From Maribacter sp. MJ134 (GTDB lineage: Bacteria > Bacteroidota > Bacteroidia > Flavobacteriales > Flavobacteriaceae), in NCBI RefSeq assembly GCF_003970695.1, contig NZ_CP034570.1:2728001-2792000 (forward strand): 64,000 bases of DNA, read 5' to 3'. The notes under the pieces were generated by a model. The model was not told the DNA's origin. It saw only the letters and a list, made by a program, of their open reading frames with translations, and did no database searches. This document shows positions 17,152 to 25,870 of this stretch, piece by piece. Position numbers and translations under genes: made by a program. Numbering within the stretch: the stretch's first letter is position 1; every line of letters begins with the position of its first letter.

Positions 17152-17639
17152 TTTCTAGATAACTTTGTCAATAAGGCGTTATCGGTGTCTTTTTTGATGG
17201 CAATAAGTTCGCCTACATACTCATTAGGAACCGCAATAGAAAGGACATAATGTGTAATTTTCCATCCATTGGGGGTCTTTTTTAGAACTCCGGAACCTCT
17301 ACACAATTTCATTTGTGTATCCAACAACTCGTCGAACCAAGCGATATCTTGCGTTTCATTGAGGTAAATGTTGCGCTCAACCGCTCTAAAGCTCCACGCC
17401 TTACCTTTATCAAAATGCGGTTTTGAATACGCTTTGAACGCTGGTATATCCCAATGCTCCGTAGCGTCCGTTCCAATGAATACGGCATCGGCGGTCATTA
17501 AGTCAAAATACGTATCGAACGCTGCATTACTGGCAGCTTCGTGCCATGCCTCCAAAGTACTGTCTATTGCTTCTTTGGTCTTGTCCTGTGCGAACGTAAA
17601 GCATCCTATGAAGAATAGTAAAACGCTAATTTTTTTCAT
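17148..17639 (-). CDS. secreted NTF2-like (SnoaL/DUF4440) protein
   Basis: A 163-residue protein with a signal peptide (1-17, ending TFAQD) and a cone-shaped NTF2-like domain. Markers are ALLEAWHEAA-like helix 1 (TLEAWHEAASNAAFDTYFDL), DAVFIGTDATEHWDIPAFKAY, and the strands SFRAVERNIYLN and GVLKKTPNGWKITHYVLS. Such domains bind small ligands or act as simple enzymes; function here is unknown. The gene overlaps the 3' end of the upstream lipoprotein gene by 14 bp, so the two are probably one operon. Confidence 0.8.
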   Translation of the reverse strand: MKKISVLLFFIGCFTFAQDKTKEAIDSTLEAWHEAASNAAFDTYFDLMTADAVFIGTDATEHWDIPAFKAYSKPHFDKGKAWSFRAVERNIYLNETQDIAWFDELLDTQMKLCRGSGVLKKTPNGWKITHYVLSIAVPNEYVGELIAIKKDTDNALLTKLSRN

Positions 17640-18126
17640 CTGAAAATAAATCTTCCGGCAAATTACTGTTTACCACAATATTGAAATGTTCCCGTAAATC
17701 ATTAAAGGCACCTATCATCTCCTTTATGGAAGTTTCCGGGTTTTGTCTGTATTCCAAGTCGCCCTTAATTTTTAGGATATAGGTTTTCAAAACTTTTTGA
17801 CGACCACGTACCTGAGGGATATCAAATTGTACGGGATAGGTAGAACTTTCCCAAAGTTTTTGTGATTCCACCAGCCCCTCTACGGTCAACACAAAATCTT
17901 CGCGATATTCCGTTTCATACAACCTATCAAAATTAACTTCAAAAGCATTGTAGGGTTGCCAACCCTTTAAAATTGCCAGGGCTTTGGCATTAACATTAGT
18001 TTTTTTTGGCAACTTAGAAACATCAACCGACCAACCAGCATCTTGAAGCTCTGCGTCTCCAGCGGCAGAGTCCTTACAAGAACTTACCAGCACCATGAAA
18101 CAAATAAGCAAAAAGGTTTTTCGCAT
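17626..18126 (-). CDS. lipoprotein, unknown function
   Basis: A protein of about 166 residues with a lipoprotein signal, MRKTFLLICFMVLVSSC, and the acylated Cys at 17. The mature part has GWQPYNAFEVNFDRLY and VEGLVESQKLWESS, a mixed helical domain with no family recognised. I start it at the ATG at 18126, which gives a normal lipobox. The frame also opens five codons upstream at a TTG (18141), but that adds nothing useful. It overlaps the NTF2-like gene by 14 bp and diverges from tdh. Confidence 0.68.
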   Translation of the reverse strand: MRKTFLLICFMVLVSSCKDSAAGDAELQDAGWSVDVSKLPKKTNVNAKALAILKGWQPYNAFEVNFDRLYETEYREDFVLTVEGLVESQKLWESSTYPVQFDIPQVRGRQKVLKTYILKIKGDLEYRQNPETSIKEMIGAFNDLREHFNIVVNSNLPEDLFSDEKN

Positions 18127-18191
18127 TAAACGAAGGTACAAATTTTAAGAAAAGGTATCTTTACACAAGTACTGTTTTAACCTCATTTTAA

Positions 18192-19133
18192 ATGCAAAAA
18201 TATATCTTAATCATCGGTGCCTGCGGGCAAATAGGAACGGAACTCACATTAGCCTTACGTTCTAAATACGGAAATGACCATGTCATTGCCAGTGATATTA
18301 GAGAAGGTAGCGAAAGTCTTATGGCTTCTGGTCCTTTTGAAATTCTGGATGCTACGGATTACGACGCTTTAGAAGAGATAGTAGCATATTATGAAATTAG
18401 TGAAGTCTACCTTATGGCGGCCATGTTAAGTGCCACTGCAGAGAAATTCCCGATGCGGGCATGGAACCTGAATATGAATTCCCTTTTTAACGTGCTAAAT
18501 CTAGGGAAGGAAAAGAAAATAGATAAAATCTTTTGGCCTTCCAGCATTGCCGTTTTTGGTCCTAATACTCCAAAAACAGATACCCCTCAGAATACCATAA
18601 TGGAGCCCAGCACGGTATACGGAATAAGCAAACAAAGTGGGGAGCGCTGGTGCGAGTACTATTTTAACAAGTTCAACGTAGATGTGCGAAGCATACGTTA
18701 TCCTGGCTTAATTAGTTGGAAAACCATGCCCGGAGGGGGTACCACGGATTATGCCGTGGAAATTTATCACAAGGCTCTTGCGAAAAGTGCCTATACCTGT
18801 TTTCTTAAGGAAGATACCGCATTGCCCATGATGTTCATGGATGATGCCATTAGGGCTACACTACAGATAATGGAGTCAGCACCAGAAGCCATAAAAGTCC
18901 GCTCTTCTTATAATTTATCCGCTATGAGTTTTACTCCGGCGCAGATGGCCAAAAGTATTCAAGAGCAACTCCCGGACTTTAAAATGAAGTACGAACCGGA
19001 CTTTAGACAAGCCATTGCAGATTCATGGCCCAGTAGTATAGATGACACGAACGCTCAACAAGATTGGGGTTGGAACGCAGAATTTGATTTAGAGAAAACT
19101 ACAAATGAGATGTTGGTAAATTTAAGTAGCTAA
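18192..19133 (+). CDS. tdh: L-threonine 3-dehydrogenase (SDR type)
   Basis: A 313-residue extended short-chain dehydrogenase that oxidises L-threonine to 2-amino-3-ketobutyrate with NAD+. The Rossmann motif is GACGQIG at 9-15. The active site has Ser117/118 (WPSSIAVFG) and Y143-x-x-x-K147 (TVYGISK). The segment TMPGGGTTDYAVEIYHKAL at about 178-196 is diagnostic for SDR-type threonine dehydrogenases, which replace the zinc MDR type in Bacteroidota. A TATCTTTA box at 18156-18163 may be its -7 element. A decayed second copy of its 3' third lies 1 kb downstream at 20105-20490, beyond the sigma factor gene. Confidence 0.93.
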   Translation: MQKYILIIGACGQIGTELTLALRSKYGNDHVIASDIREGSESLMASGPFEILDATDYDALEEIVAYYEISEVYLMAAMLSATAEKFPMRAWNLNMNSLFNVLNLGKEKKIDKIFWPSSIAVFGPNTPKTDTPQNTIMEPSTVYGISKQSGERWCEYYFNKFNVDVRSIRYPGLISWKTMPGGGTTDYAVEIYHKALAKSAYTCFLKEDTALPMMFMDDAIRATLQIMESAPEAIKVRSSYNLSAMSFTPAQMAKSIQEQLPDFKMKYEPDFRQAIADSWPSSIDDTNAQQDWGWNAEFDLEKTTNEMLVNLSS

Positions 19134-19151
19134 CTGTGGGTTCGTAAAACA

Positions 19152-20012
19152 CTACAGATAAGCCCTTAGGACTTTATTTCTGGATTTATTCCTTAACAAG
19201 CGTATCGCTTTTTCCTTAATTTGTCTGACCCTTTCCCTTGTTAAATCGAATATTTCCCCTATTTCATTGAGGCTCATCGGATGACGCTCGCCAATACCGA
19301 AATAAAGACGCACAATGTTTTGCTCCCTATCGGGTAACGTATCCAATGCTAAATCAATATCGGTTGAAAGGGAATCTTGCATCACCTTTTTGTCCGGACT
19401 TGTGGCATTTTTTGATTTCATTACATGGTACAGGCTAGACGTTTCTCCTTCACGCAAAGGTGCGTCCATAGAAATATGTCTTCCAGAATTTTTCGTTGCA
19501 CCCTTAACCTTTGATACACTGATATCCAATTCACCTGCAATCTCCTCGGCGGATGGTTGGCGTTGATATTTCTGCTCTAAGTTAGAATGTACTTTATATA
19601 TTTTACTGATAGTTCCTATTTTGTTCAAAGGTAAGCGCACTACTCTGGACTGTTCGGATATGGCCTGTAGGATAGATTGCCGTATCCACCACACTGCATA
19701 CGAAATGAATTTGAACCCACGGGTCTCGTCAAAACGTTTGGCCGCTTTGACCAATCCGAAATTTCCTTCGTTAATAAGGTCTGAAAGGCGCAATCCCCTA
19801 CCTTGATATTGCTTTGCGGCAGAAACCACAAAACGTAAATTAGCATTCACCAATTTATTCAAAGCCACTTGATCACCTTCTCGTATTCTAATCGCTAGTT
19901 CCACCTCTTCCTCTGCTGTTATCATATCTAATTTAGAAATTTCCTGAAAATACTTTTCTAAAGATTTGGAATCCCTGTTGGTAATCTGCTTTGTAATTTT
20001 TAATTGGCGCAT
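19152..20012 (-). CDS. RpoD/SigA-like sigma factor, divergent paralogue
   Basis: A 286-residue sigma-70 of the short Bacteroidota type with regions 1.2, 2, 3 and 4 but no long region 1.1. Region 2 has DLINEGNFGLVKAAKRF and GFKFISYAVWWIRQSI. Region 4 has SLNEIGEIFDLTRERVRQ. It opens MRQLKITKQITNRD like housekeeping RpoD of Flavobacteriia. From memory, housekeeping copies read DLINEGNLGLIKAAQRF and end with a Lys-rich tail, while this one has GRGLRLSDLINEGNF, an altered region 3 (SKVKGATKNSGRH) and a different tail (RNKVLRAYL). I take it as a second, specialised group-2-like factor, though it could be the only rpoD. It is convergent with tdh. Confidence 0.85.
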   Translation of the reverse strand: MRQLKITKQITNRDSKSLEKYFQEISKLDMITAEEEVELAIRIREGDQVALNKLVNANLRFVVSAAKQYQGRGLRLSDLINEGNFGLVKAAKRFDETRGFKFISYAVWWIRQSILQAISEQSRVVRLPLNKIGTISKIYKVHSNLEQKYQRQPSAEEIAGELDISVSKVKGATKNSGRHISMDAPLREGETSSLYHVMKSKNATSPDKKVMQDSLSTDIDLALDTLPDREQNIVRLYFGIGERHPMSLNEIGEIFDLTRERVRQIKEKAIRLLRNKSRNKVLRAYL

Positions 20013-20104
20013 ATATTTATTTTGGTTTACTATTCTCCTTTAATCTATCATTATATACCAGAAATACAAGTAATTGACGTGTTTTTTAGCTTTTTTGTGC
20101 AAAA

Positions 20105-20490
20105 ACGGACAATTATCGTGTAAAAATTCATCGCGAAGCTATCGCTGGAGGCGCATACACTCGCTTCCTAAAAAAGGATGCTATAATAACGGTAATCTTC
20201 ATGGAAGATGCTCATAAGGCTACGTTGAAGATTATGGGGTCAGAACCGGGGACATAAAAATCCGCTTTTCACAAAATTTATAGTCTATGCGTCTTGCTCC
20301 CGCCGAAATAGCCAAAAGAATGCAAGAAAAAGTTCTCTCTTTTCAAGAGACATATGAGCCCAATTTTAGACAGGCTATTACAAATGCTTGACCCAGCAAT
20401 ATAAGAAACACTAATGCACAGCTAGATTGAGACTGGCAAGCAGCCTTTGGTCTACCAGAACGACCAAAGAGGTTTTGGTGAATTTAAGTC
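20105..20490 (+). pseudogene. decayed second copy of the tdh 3' end
   Basis: Translation in two frames gives a chain that tracks tdh residues about 188-312. Examples are VKIHREAIAGGAYTRFLKKD against VEIYHKALAKSAYTCFLKED, FMEDAHKATLKIMGSEP against FMDDAIRATLQIMESAP, YEPNFRQAIT against YEPDFRQAIA, and EVLVNLS against EMLVNLS. It has in-frame stops at about 20254, 20389 and 20428 and at least two frameshifts, so it cannot be translated. Only the C-terminal 40% remains, directly upstream of the divergent sigma gene and ending against the 3' end of rimK. This is an old duplicate or a degraded paralogue of tdh. Confidence 0.88.
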
Positions 20491-21858
20491 AACTACTAAA
20501 CTTCAACTTCTTCTCGATCGCTACGATCATCTCATTGGCAATATCCTTACCTGTTGCGTTTTCTATACCTTCCAATCCCGGAGAGGAGTTTACCTCTAAT
20601 AAAAGGGGCCTTTATTAGACCGGATAATATCTACCCCCGCAACTGCCAAATCCAGAATTTTAGCGGCTTTTATGGCTAATTTCTTTTCCTCTGAAGTTAT
20701 TTTAATGATAGAAGCCTTTCCTCCTTGATGGATATTGGCCCTGAATTCGCCTTTTTGCGCCTGTCGTTGCATACTGGCGACAACTTTACCATTGACCACA
20801 AAACACCGGATGTCCTGTCCATTAGCTTCCTTAATGAATTCTTGAACCAAAATATTGGTATTTACACTTTTAAAAGCATTGATAACACTTTCAGCTGCTT
20901 TATTGGTCTCTGCCAATACCACACCTTTACCCTGCGTACTCTCCAACAGTTTTATGATCAAAGGGGCACCATTGACCATCTTTATCAGGTCTTTGGTATC
21001 CATAGGGGACTTGGCAAAACCGGTAATAGGAATATGAATGTCATTCTTGGAAAATAATTGGGAAGCGAACAGTTTATCGCGAGACTGTGTAATGGCCTCA
21101 GCGGAATTCTGACAATAAGCACCCAAGTTATTGAACTGCCGTATCAAAGCACAGCCGTAGAAAGTTACCGACGGTTTTATGCGTGGTATGACCGCATCGA
21201 AATCGGTAAGTATATTACCCCCTCTATACCGTATTTCGGGAGACTGGGCATCTAATTTCATATAGGCCAGCTCTACGTTCAAAAACTGAATCTCGTGCCC
21301 ACGTGCCTCTGCGGCCTCCATAATTCTCTTATTACTGTATAAGTTAGGGTTGCTAGCCAGCAAAGCTATTTTTAACCCTGTTTTTTCCTTTTTGAAAGGA
21401 GCGTACTTGGACGCTATCTCTTCATTGGAAAAATACTGTACCACATAGTTTAATGCAGGGTTTACGATGTAGCGCTCGGTCAACGCTTCTCTTCCCAATA
21501 ACATGCGGAACTCCATGGTATCTCTATTGGCCAAGGTCAATTCAATCTCAAAAGTGTCCTTCCCTATGGTTACCGGTGTCTTTACCACCAAGCGCTCTTC
21601 CGAAATGCCTGAAGAACTCTTTACCATACGGCGATCTACCAAACGTGCCTCACATGGAATGGCGATACTTCTGTTTTCTTGAAGCGGATTCACTTCAAAA
21701 CGCACCCATTCTTGGGTACCCTTGGTAATGACCTTTAAGTTGGTCGCCTGTATAGATGAGGTTTTTGCACCTGAATCTACTCTGGCCTTAATGGCAGGAA
21801 CGCCAAGACCTTCAAAAACACACCACTCTTCACTACCAATTATTTTTAAATCGTTCAA
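20489..21858 (-). CDS. rimK: RimK-like ATP-grasp ligase with RimB-type domain, frameshifted near the 3' end
   Basis: Residues 1-140 form a retropepsin-like RimB/Zn-protease domain ([17 protein letters not shown]). Residues about 165-420 are a RimK-type ATP-grasp ([55 protein letters not shown]). RimK enzymes ligate glutamate or other amino acids to a carboxylate end, classically ribosomal protein S6. The open frame stops at 20596, just after [10 protein letters not shown]. Reading one base back at the CCCCTTTT run (about 20604-20612) restores [20 protein letters not shown] and runs to a stop at 20489. The missing part holds the Glu/Asn metal ligands, so the truncated product should be inactive. 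A real deletion, a sequencing error or -1 slippage are all possible. Confidence 0.83.
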
Positions 21859-21863
21859 AATTC

Positions 21864-23390
21864 TTATTTTTTTCTAAGTTCAAAGATATCGGTTCTACGG
21901 TCCTTTAGGTTTCTTACCGCACCGAATTGATTCAATTCCCGTAACAAGTCGATATCCACATCGGCAATCAGTATCATTTCGGTATTTGGGGTTGCCTCGG
22001 CTTTAATCCCGTTAGTAGGAAAAGAAAAATCGCAAGGCGTAAAAACCATGGATTGCGCAAATTGGATATCCATATTCTGCACATTGGGTAAATTACCCAC
22101 ACTACCGGCAATGGCTACGTAACATTCGTTCTCTATAGCCCTTGCCTGCGCACAGTGCCTTACCCTAGAATACCCGTTTTGTGTATCCGTTAAAAAGGGT
22201 ACAAAAAGAATGTCCATCCCCTCATCTGCCAGAAGACGACTTAATTCCGGAAATTCGGAATCATAGCAAATAAGCACTCCAATTTTGCCACAGTCGGTAT
22301 CAAATGCCTTCAGTTGCGTGCCCCCTTGCATACCCCAAACTTTAGCTTCATCTGGGGTAACATGCAACTTTTCGTAACGCTCCATACTTCCATCTCGTCT
22401 GCATAGATAACCCACATTATAGAGTCTCCCATTAATCATTTCCGGCATGCTTCCCGTGATGATATTGATGTTATAGGAAATGGAAAATTCCGAGAACTTC
22501 TGTACGATAGCTTCGGTATGTTTAGCAAGCTCCCGTATGGCATCCGGCGTGGACAAATGGTTGTCCTTTGCCATTAGTGGAGCGTTAAAAAACTCAGGGA
22601 ACAGCGCAAAATCCGAGCGGTAGCCAGAGACCGCATCCACAAAATACTCTGCCTGCTGCAACAGCTCCTCTAAATCTTTATAAGGACGCATTTGCCACTG
22701 TATTAATCCTAAGCGAATTACCGTCTTTTTAGTGGCAGCTTTTTTGGATGGTTTTTGATAGTAAATATTGTCCCACTCCATTAGAATGGCAAACTCTCCA
22801 GATGCCAAATCTCCGTCTAAATAGCCTTTCATCACTTTTGCCGGATGAAAATCGTTGCTAATTTGAAAATTGAGTACGGGGTCTTGTATCTCTTTACGAC
22901 GCACCTTGGCGATATATTCTTTTGGGGTCAACGCTTCTGCATAGGTATGATAATTGGGCATACGACCACCAAAAACAATGCTCTTAAGGTTTAGCTTCTC
23001 ACAGAGTTCCTTTCTATAATCATACAACCTACGGCCCAATCTTAAGCCTCTGAACTCTGGCTTTATAAAAACCTCGATACCGTAGAGCACATCTCCATCG
23101 GGATCGTGCGTCTTAAAAGAATAATTACCCGTTATCTGTTCGTAGGTGTGATTATCATCGAACTTATCGTAATCTACGATTATGGAAAGGGCCACACCGG
23201 CCAATTGTCCGTTAATCTTAATAACAACTTGGCCATCAGGAAACTTCTTTATCAGGGCTTCTATATGTTTTTCTTTCCAGTAAGCCCCGGGCATATTGGA
23301 GTATGCCGATATCATTGCGGTTTTTAATTCCTGATAATCGTCCAGGTCTAAAAACTTTAATTCAATATTTTCTATATGTTCTATTTTCAT
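21864..23390 (-). CDS. GNAT acetyltransferase-carbon-nitrogen hydrolase fusion
   Basis: About 508 residues in two domains. Residues 1-210 form a GNAT fold with the acetyl-CoA loop FRGLRLGRRLYDYR at about 111-124. Residues about 225-505 form a nitrilase-type amidohydrolase whose catalytic triad is visible as Glu in FALFPEFF, Lys in RYEKLHVTPDE and Cys in GVLICYDSEFPE. The fusion is a known bacterial type; its substrate is undefined, and acylating then hydrolysing an amide of an amine or amino acid is a guess. I start at ATG 23390; another ATG at 23402 abuts a terminator-like hairpin. It lies 5 bp upstream of rimK, so the two probably share a transcript, beside polyamine genes. Confidence 0.86.
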   Translation of the reverse strand: MKIEHIENIELKFLDLDDYQELKTAMISAYSNMPGAYWKEKHIEALIKKFPDGQVVIKINGQLAGVALSIIVDYDKFDDNHTYEQITGNYSFKTHDPDGDVLYGIEVFIKPEFRGLRLGRRLYDYRKELCEKLNLKSIVFGGRMPNYHTYAEALTPKEYIAKVRRKEIQDPVLNFQISNDFHPAKVMKGYLDGDLASGEFAILMEWDNIYYQKPSKKAATKKTVIRLGLIQWQMRPYKDLEELLQQAEYFVDAVSGYRSDFALFPEFFNAPLMAKDNHLSTPDAIRELAKHTEAIVQKFSEFSISYNINIITGSMPEMINGRLYNVGYLCRRDGSMERYEKLHVTPDEAKVWGMQGGTQLKAFDTDCGKIGVLICYDSEFPELSRLLADEGMDILFVPFLTDTQNGYSRVRHCAQARAIENECYVAIAGSVGNLPNVQNMDIQFAQSMVFTPCDFSFPTNGIKAEATPNTEMILIADVDIDLLRELNQFGAVRNLKDRRTDIFELRKK

Positions 23391-23402
23391 ACTTCTTTGC
23401 AT

Positions 23403-23433
23403 AAAAAAATGGGATTTTCGCTATGAAAATCCC
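23403..23433 (-). terminator. terminator or attenuator hairpin before the GNAT-nitrilase gene
   Basis: Perfect 9-bp arms (23411-23419 and 23425-23433) with a 5-nt loop, then seven T on the minus strand at 23409-23403. It follows the acidic-protein gene by 33 bp and touches the start of the next gene, so it could end the polyamine operon or attenuate read-through. Confidence 0.78.
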
Positions 23434-23466
23434 GTGGTATATTTTTAATTAGAAATTCAGTAAAAT

Positions 23467-23790
23467 TTATTCGTCGTCATCTCCGTCTACCATGTCCTTA
23501 GGGTCTGGTTCCACCACTGCCTCAGGGTCGTCATCCTCAAAATCCTCATAATCCGACTCATCGTAATTTTCCATGGTATATTCCAGTTTCTCACTGATTT
23601 TTACCAAGTATTTAGTGTCATGGGTTAAAACCTCTACCGCCTCTACACGCTCACCATGAGCGTTTCTGAAGGAAACGATATCCCTATCATCATAACCGTC
23701 CGGGTAACGTGCCACGGTGAGTTTCAGCACTTCTGGCGTCAACTTTTTAAAGTCAACGATTACTTTTTTTAAATGTGCGTGTTTATCCAT
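23467..23790 (-). CDS. small acidic-tailed protein next to the DHS-like gene
   Basis: A 107-residue protein with an N-terminal beta-rich part (HLKKVIVDFKKLTPEVLKLTV, in pieces; KYLVKISEKLEYTM) and a highly acidic C-terminal third (DESDYEDFEDDDPEAVVEPD, ending DGDDDE). No family name is known to me, but the same arrangement, a small acidic protein beside deoxyhypusine-synthase-like genes, seems usual in Flavobacteriia. It starts 2 bp after the DHS-like stop codon, so it belongs to the polyamine operon. An acidic tail could bind polyamines or a basic partner; this is inference. Confidence 0.7.
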   Translation of the reverse strand: MDKHAHLKKVIVDFKKLTPEVLKLTVARYPDGYDDRDIVSFRNAHGERVEAVEVLTHDTKYLVKISEKLEYTMENYDESDYEDFEDDDPEAVVEPDPKDMVDGDDDE

Positions 23791-23792
23791 AA

Positions 23793-24770
23793 TTATAAAT
23801 CTAAAAGATAAGCAAAAATTAAAGGTGCTACAATAGTGGCATCACTTTCAATGATAAACTTTGGTGTATCAATATCCAGTTTTCCCCATGTGATTTTTTC
23901 GTTAGGAACGGCTCCCGAGTAAGAACCATAACTCGTTGTACTATCACTTATCTGACAAAAATAACTCCAAAACGGTGTGTCCGTACGTTCCATATCCTGA
24001 TAGAGCATGGGAACCACACAGATTGGGAAATCTCCTGCAATACCACCTCCAATTTGGAAGAATCCGATTCCATTGGATGAATTATCCGTATACCAATCCG
24101 CTAAGAAGGTCATGTACTCTATTCCCGATTTCATGGTGCTGGCCTTCAGGTCTCCCTTTAGGACATAGGACGCAAAAATATTTCCCATGGTACTGTCTTC
24201 CCAACCGGGACAAACGATAGGCAGGTTTTTTTCCGCGGCGGCATACATCCAAGAATCTTTAAGGTCTATTTCATAGTGTTCTTCCAAAACACCGGAAAGT
24301 AATAATTTATACATATACTCGTGAGGCAGATAACGTTCTCCCTTTGCTTCTGCATCCATCCAAATTTTTACAATATGTTCCTGTATTCTTCTAAACGCCT
24401 CTTCTTCTGGAATACAGGTATCCGTTACACGGTTTAATCCTTTCTCTAGCAAGTCCCATTCATCTTGAGGCGTTAAATCGCGATAATTCGGAACACGTTT
24501 GTAATGTGAATGTGCTACCAAATTCATAATATCCTCCTCTAAATTGGCTCCGGTACATGAAATTATATGGACTTTATCCTTGCGGATCATCTCCGCAAAA
24601 ATCTTGCCCAGTTCTGCCGTACTCATGGCTCCAGCCAAGGAAACCAACATTTTAGCCCCATTGTTCAACTGCTCCTTATAGCCTTTGGCTGCGTCTACTA
24701 AAGCTGCTGCGTTAAAGTGTAGGTAGTATTTTTCGATAAAATTTGAGATCGCTCCTTTAGTCTTCATCAT
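23793..24770 (-). CDS. deoxyhypusine synthase family protein
   Basis: A 325-residue NAD-dependent enzyme of the DHS family. Motifs seen are MLVSLAGAMSTAELG at about 41-55, HIISCTGANLEED at about 68-80, LPIVCPGWEDSTMGNIF at about 179-195, and NGIGFFQIGGGIAGDFP with the conserved glycine loop. True DHS modifies eukaryotic eIF5A, which bacteria lack, so bacterial members are thought to transfer an aminobutyl or aminopropyl group between amines, as homospermidine synthase does. Flavobacteria commonly contain homospermidine, and this gene overlaps the agmatinase gene by 14 bp in a polyamine operon, so a homospermidine-forming role is likely but not shown. An alternative start lies one codon in. 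Confidence 0.85.
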   Translation of the reverse strand: MMKTKGAISNFIEKYYLHFNAAALVDAAKGYKEQLNNGAKMLVSLAGAMSTAELGKIFAEMIRKDKVHIISCTGANLEEDIMNLVAHSHYKRVPNYRDLTPQDEWDLLEKGLNRVTDTCIPEEEAFRRIQEHIVKIWMDAEAKGERYLPHEYMYKLLLSGVLEEHYEIDLKDSWMYAAAEKNLPIVCPGWEDSTMGNIFASYVLKGDLKASTMKSGIEYMTFLADWYTDNSSNGIGFFQIGGGIAGDFPICVVPMLYQDMERTDTPFWSYFCQISDSTTSYGSYSGAVPNEKITWGKLDIDTPKFIIESDATIVAPLIFAYLLDL

Positions 24771-25695
24771 CTTGAAATTTTAATCCGTTATTGGATTTAT
24801 AATCCACATCGTAAGTATTATCATAGTCTTCGTCTATGTCCTGTCCCATAAATTTATAGCTCAACATTTTATAATAAAGTTTTGCAGCAAGAAAATCCGA
24901 AGACTTATCTACTTTATTCGGACATAGTTCAACGATATCAAAACCGACTACATTTTTCTCTTCAAAAACCTGTTTTAAAAAATCCAGTGTTTCGTACCAT
25001 AATAAGCCACCTGGCTCGGGAGTTCCTGTAGAAGGAAGTATTGAAGGGTCTAAAGCATCCAAGTCAAAAGTAATGAATACGGTATCCGACATGGCCTCTA
25101 TAACCTTGTCCATCCAATATTCATCCGTAACCATATCATGGGCAAAGAATGTCTTTTCCGCATCCATAAAGGTTTTCTCGATAGCGTCCATAGAGCGTAT
25201 TCCTACCTGAACCAAATTGGTGTTTTGGCTCGCCTCGTGTACGGCACAAGCATGGTTATACGCCGTACCATCATAGGACTCACGTAAATCTGCGTGAGCA
25301 TCGATATGCAGTACCGTAAGATTATCAAAACATTCATTAAAAGCTCTAATACTCCCTATAGAAATAGAATGCTCGCCACCGAATAGGGTTACGAATTTAT
25401 TTCGTTTTATATATTCCTTGGTGGTTCTATGCACGGCATTTACCATAGCTTCCGGGGAAGTGTTCTCCGTAATAGCCTCTGCCAAATGTATGCCTTGCCG
25501 GTATACTTCCGACTCCGTCTCAATATCATAGAGCTCCATGTTCTCCGAGGCTTCTAAGAAAGCTTCCGGACCCTTGTCAGCTCCTTTTCCCCAAGTACTT
25601 GTCCCGTCGTAAGGAACAGGGATTAAAACCACCTTTGCGGTTTCCAGTTGCGCGAATTCGTCAGCGATACCTGCGTAATTCTTTGTTGATTTCAT
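24757..25695 (-). CDS. speB: agmatinase
   Basis: A 312-residue ureohydrolase that splits agmatine to putrescine and urea using two manganese ions. Metal ligand motifs are GGEHSIS at about 105-111, DAHADLR at about 131-137 and FDLDALDPS at about 215-223, the full arginase-superfamily set. The C-terminal 25 residues are acidic (QDIDEDYDNTYDVDYK) and beyond the usual family core. It is the middle gene of a polyamine set: arginine decarboxylase lies 175 bp upstream in the same direction, and the DHS-like gene overlaps its 3' end by 14 bp. Confidence 0.92.
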   Translation of the reverse strand: MKSTKNYAGIADEFAQLETAKVVLIPVPYDGTSTWGKGADKGPEAFLEASENMELYDIETESEVYRQGIHLAEAITENTSPEAMVNAVHRTTKEYIKRNKFVTLFGGEHSISIGSIRAFNECFDNLTVLHIDAHADLRESYDGTAYNHACAVHEASQNTNLVQVGIRSMDAIEKTFMDAEKTFFAHDMVTDEYWMDKVIEAMSDTVFITFDLDALDPSILPSTGTPEPGGLLWYETLDFLKQVFEEKNVVGFDIVELCPNKVDKSSDFLAAKLYYKMLSYKFMGQDIDEDYDNTYDVDYKSNNGLKFQDDED

Positions 25696-25870
25696 TGTAA
25701 TGTTCGTTATTTTTTAATTTGATAAAATATATTTTTTCTGTAATCTTTAAGATTGCAATATTGTTTTCTACACCTCCCTTAATCCCTCCTTTTTAGCGAA
25801 AAACCTATACATAACCCGTTATTCCAATCGAAGCTTATAGAGAAGCTATCTGTTCCTCAATAAACGGGTT

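Noticed and set aside
20427..20618. Plus-strand frame of 63 codons between the tdh pseudogene and rimK
   Set aside because: Its first part is the end of the decayed tdh in another frame and the rest is opposite the lost rimK tail. It has no independent coding sign.
20596..20625. A classic slippery heptamer for programmed -1 frameshifting in rimK
   Set aside because: The zero-frame codons are GGC CCC TTT TAT, which do not form the X XXY YYZ heptamer. Slippage is possible only at the CCC codon, so a deletion or sequence error is at least as likely.
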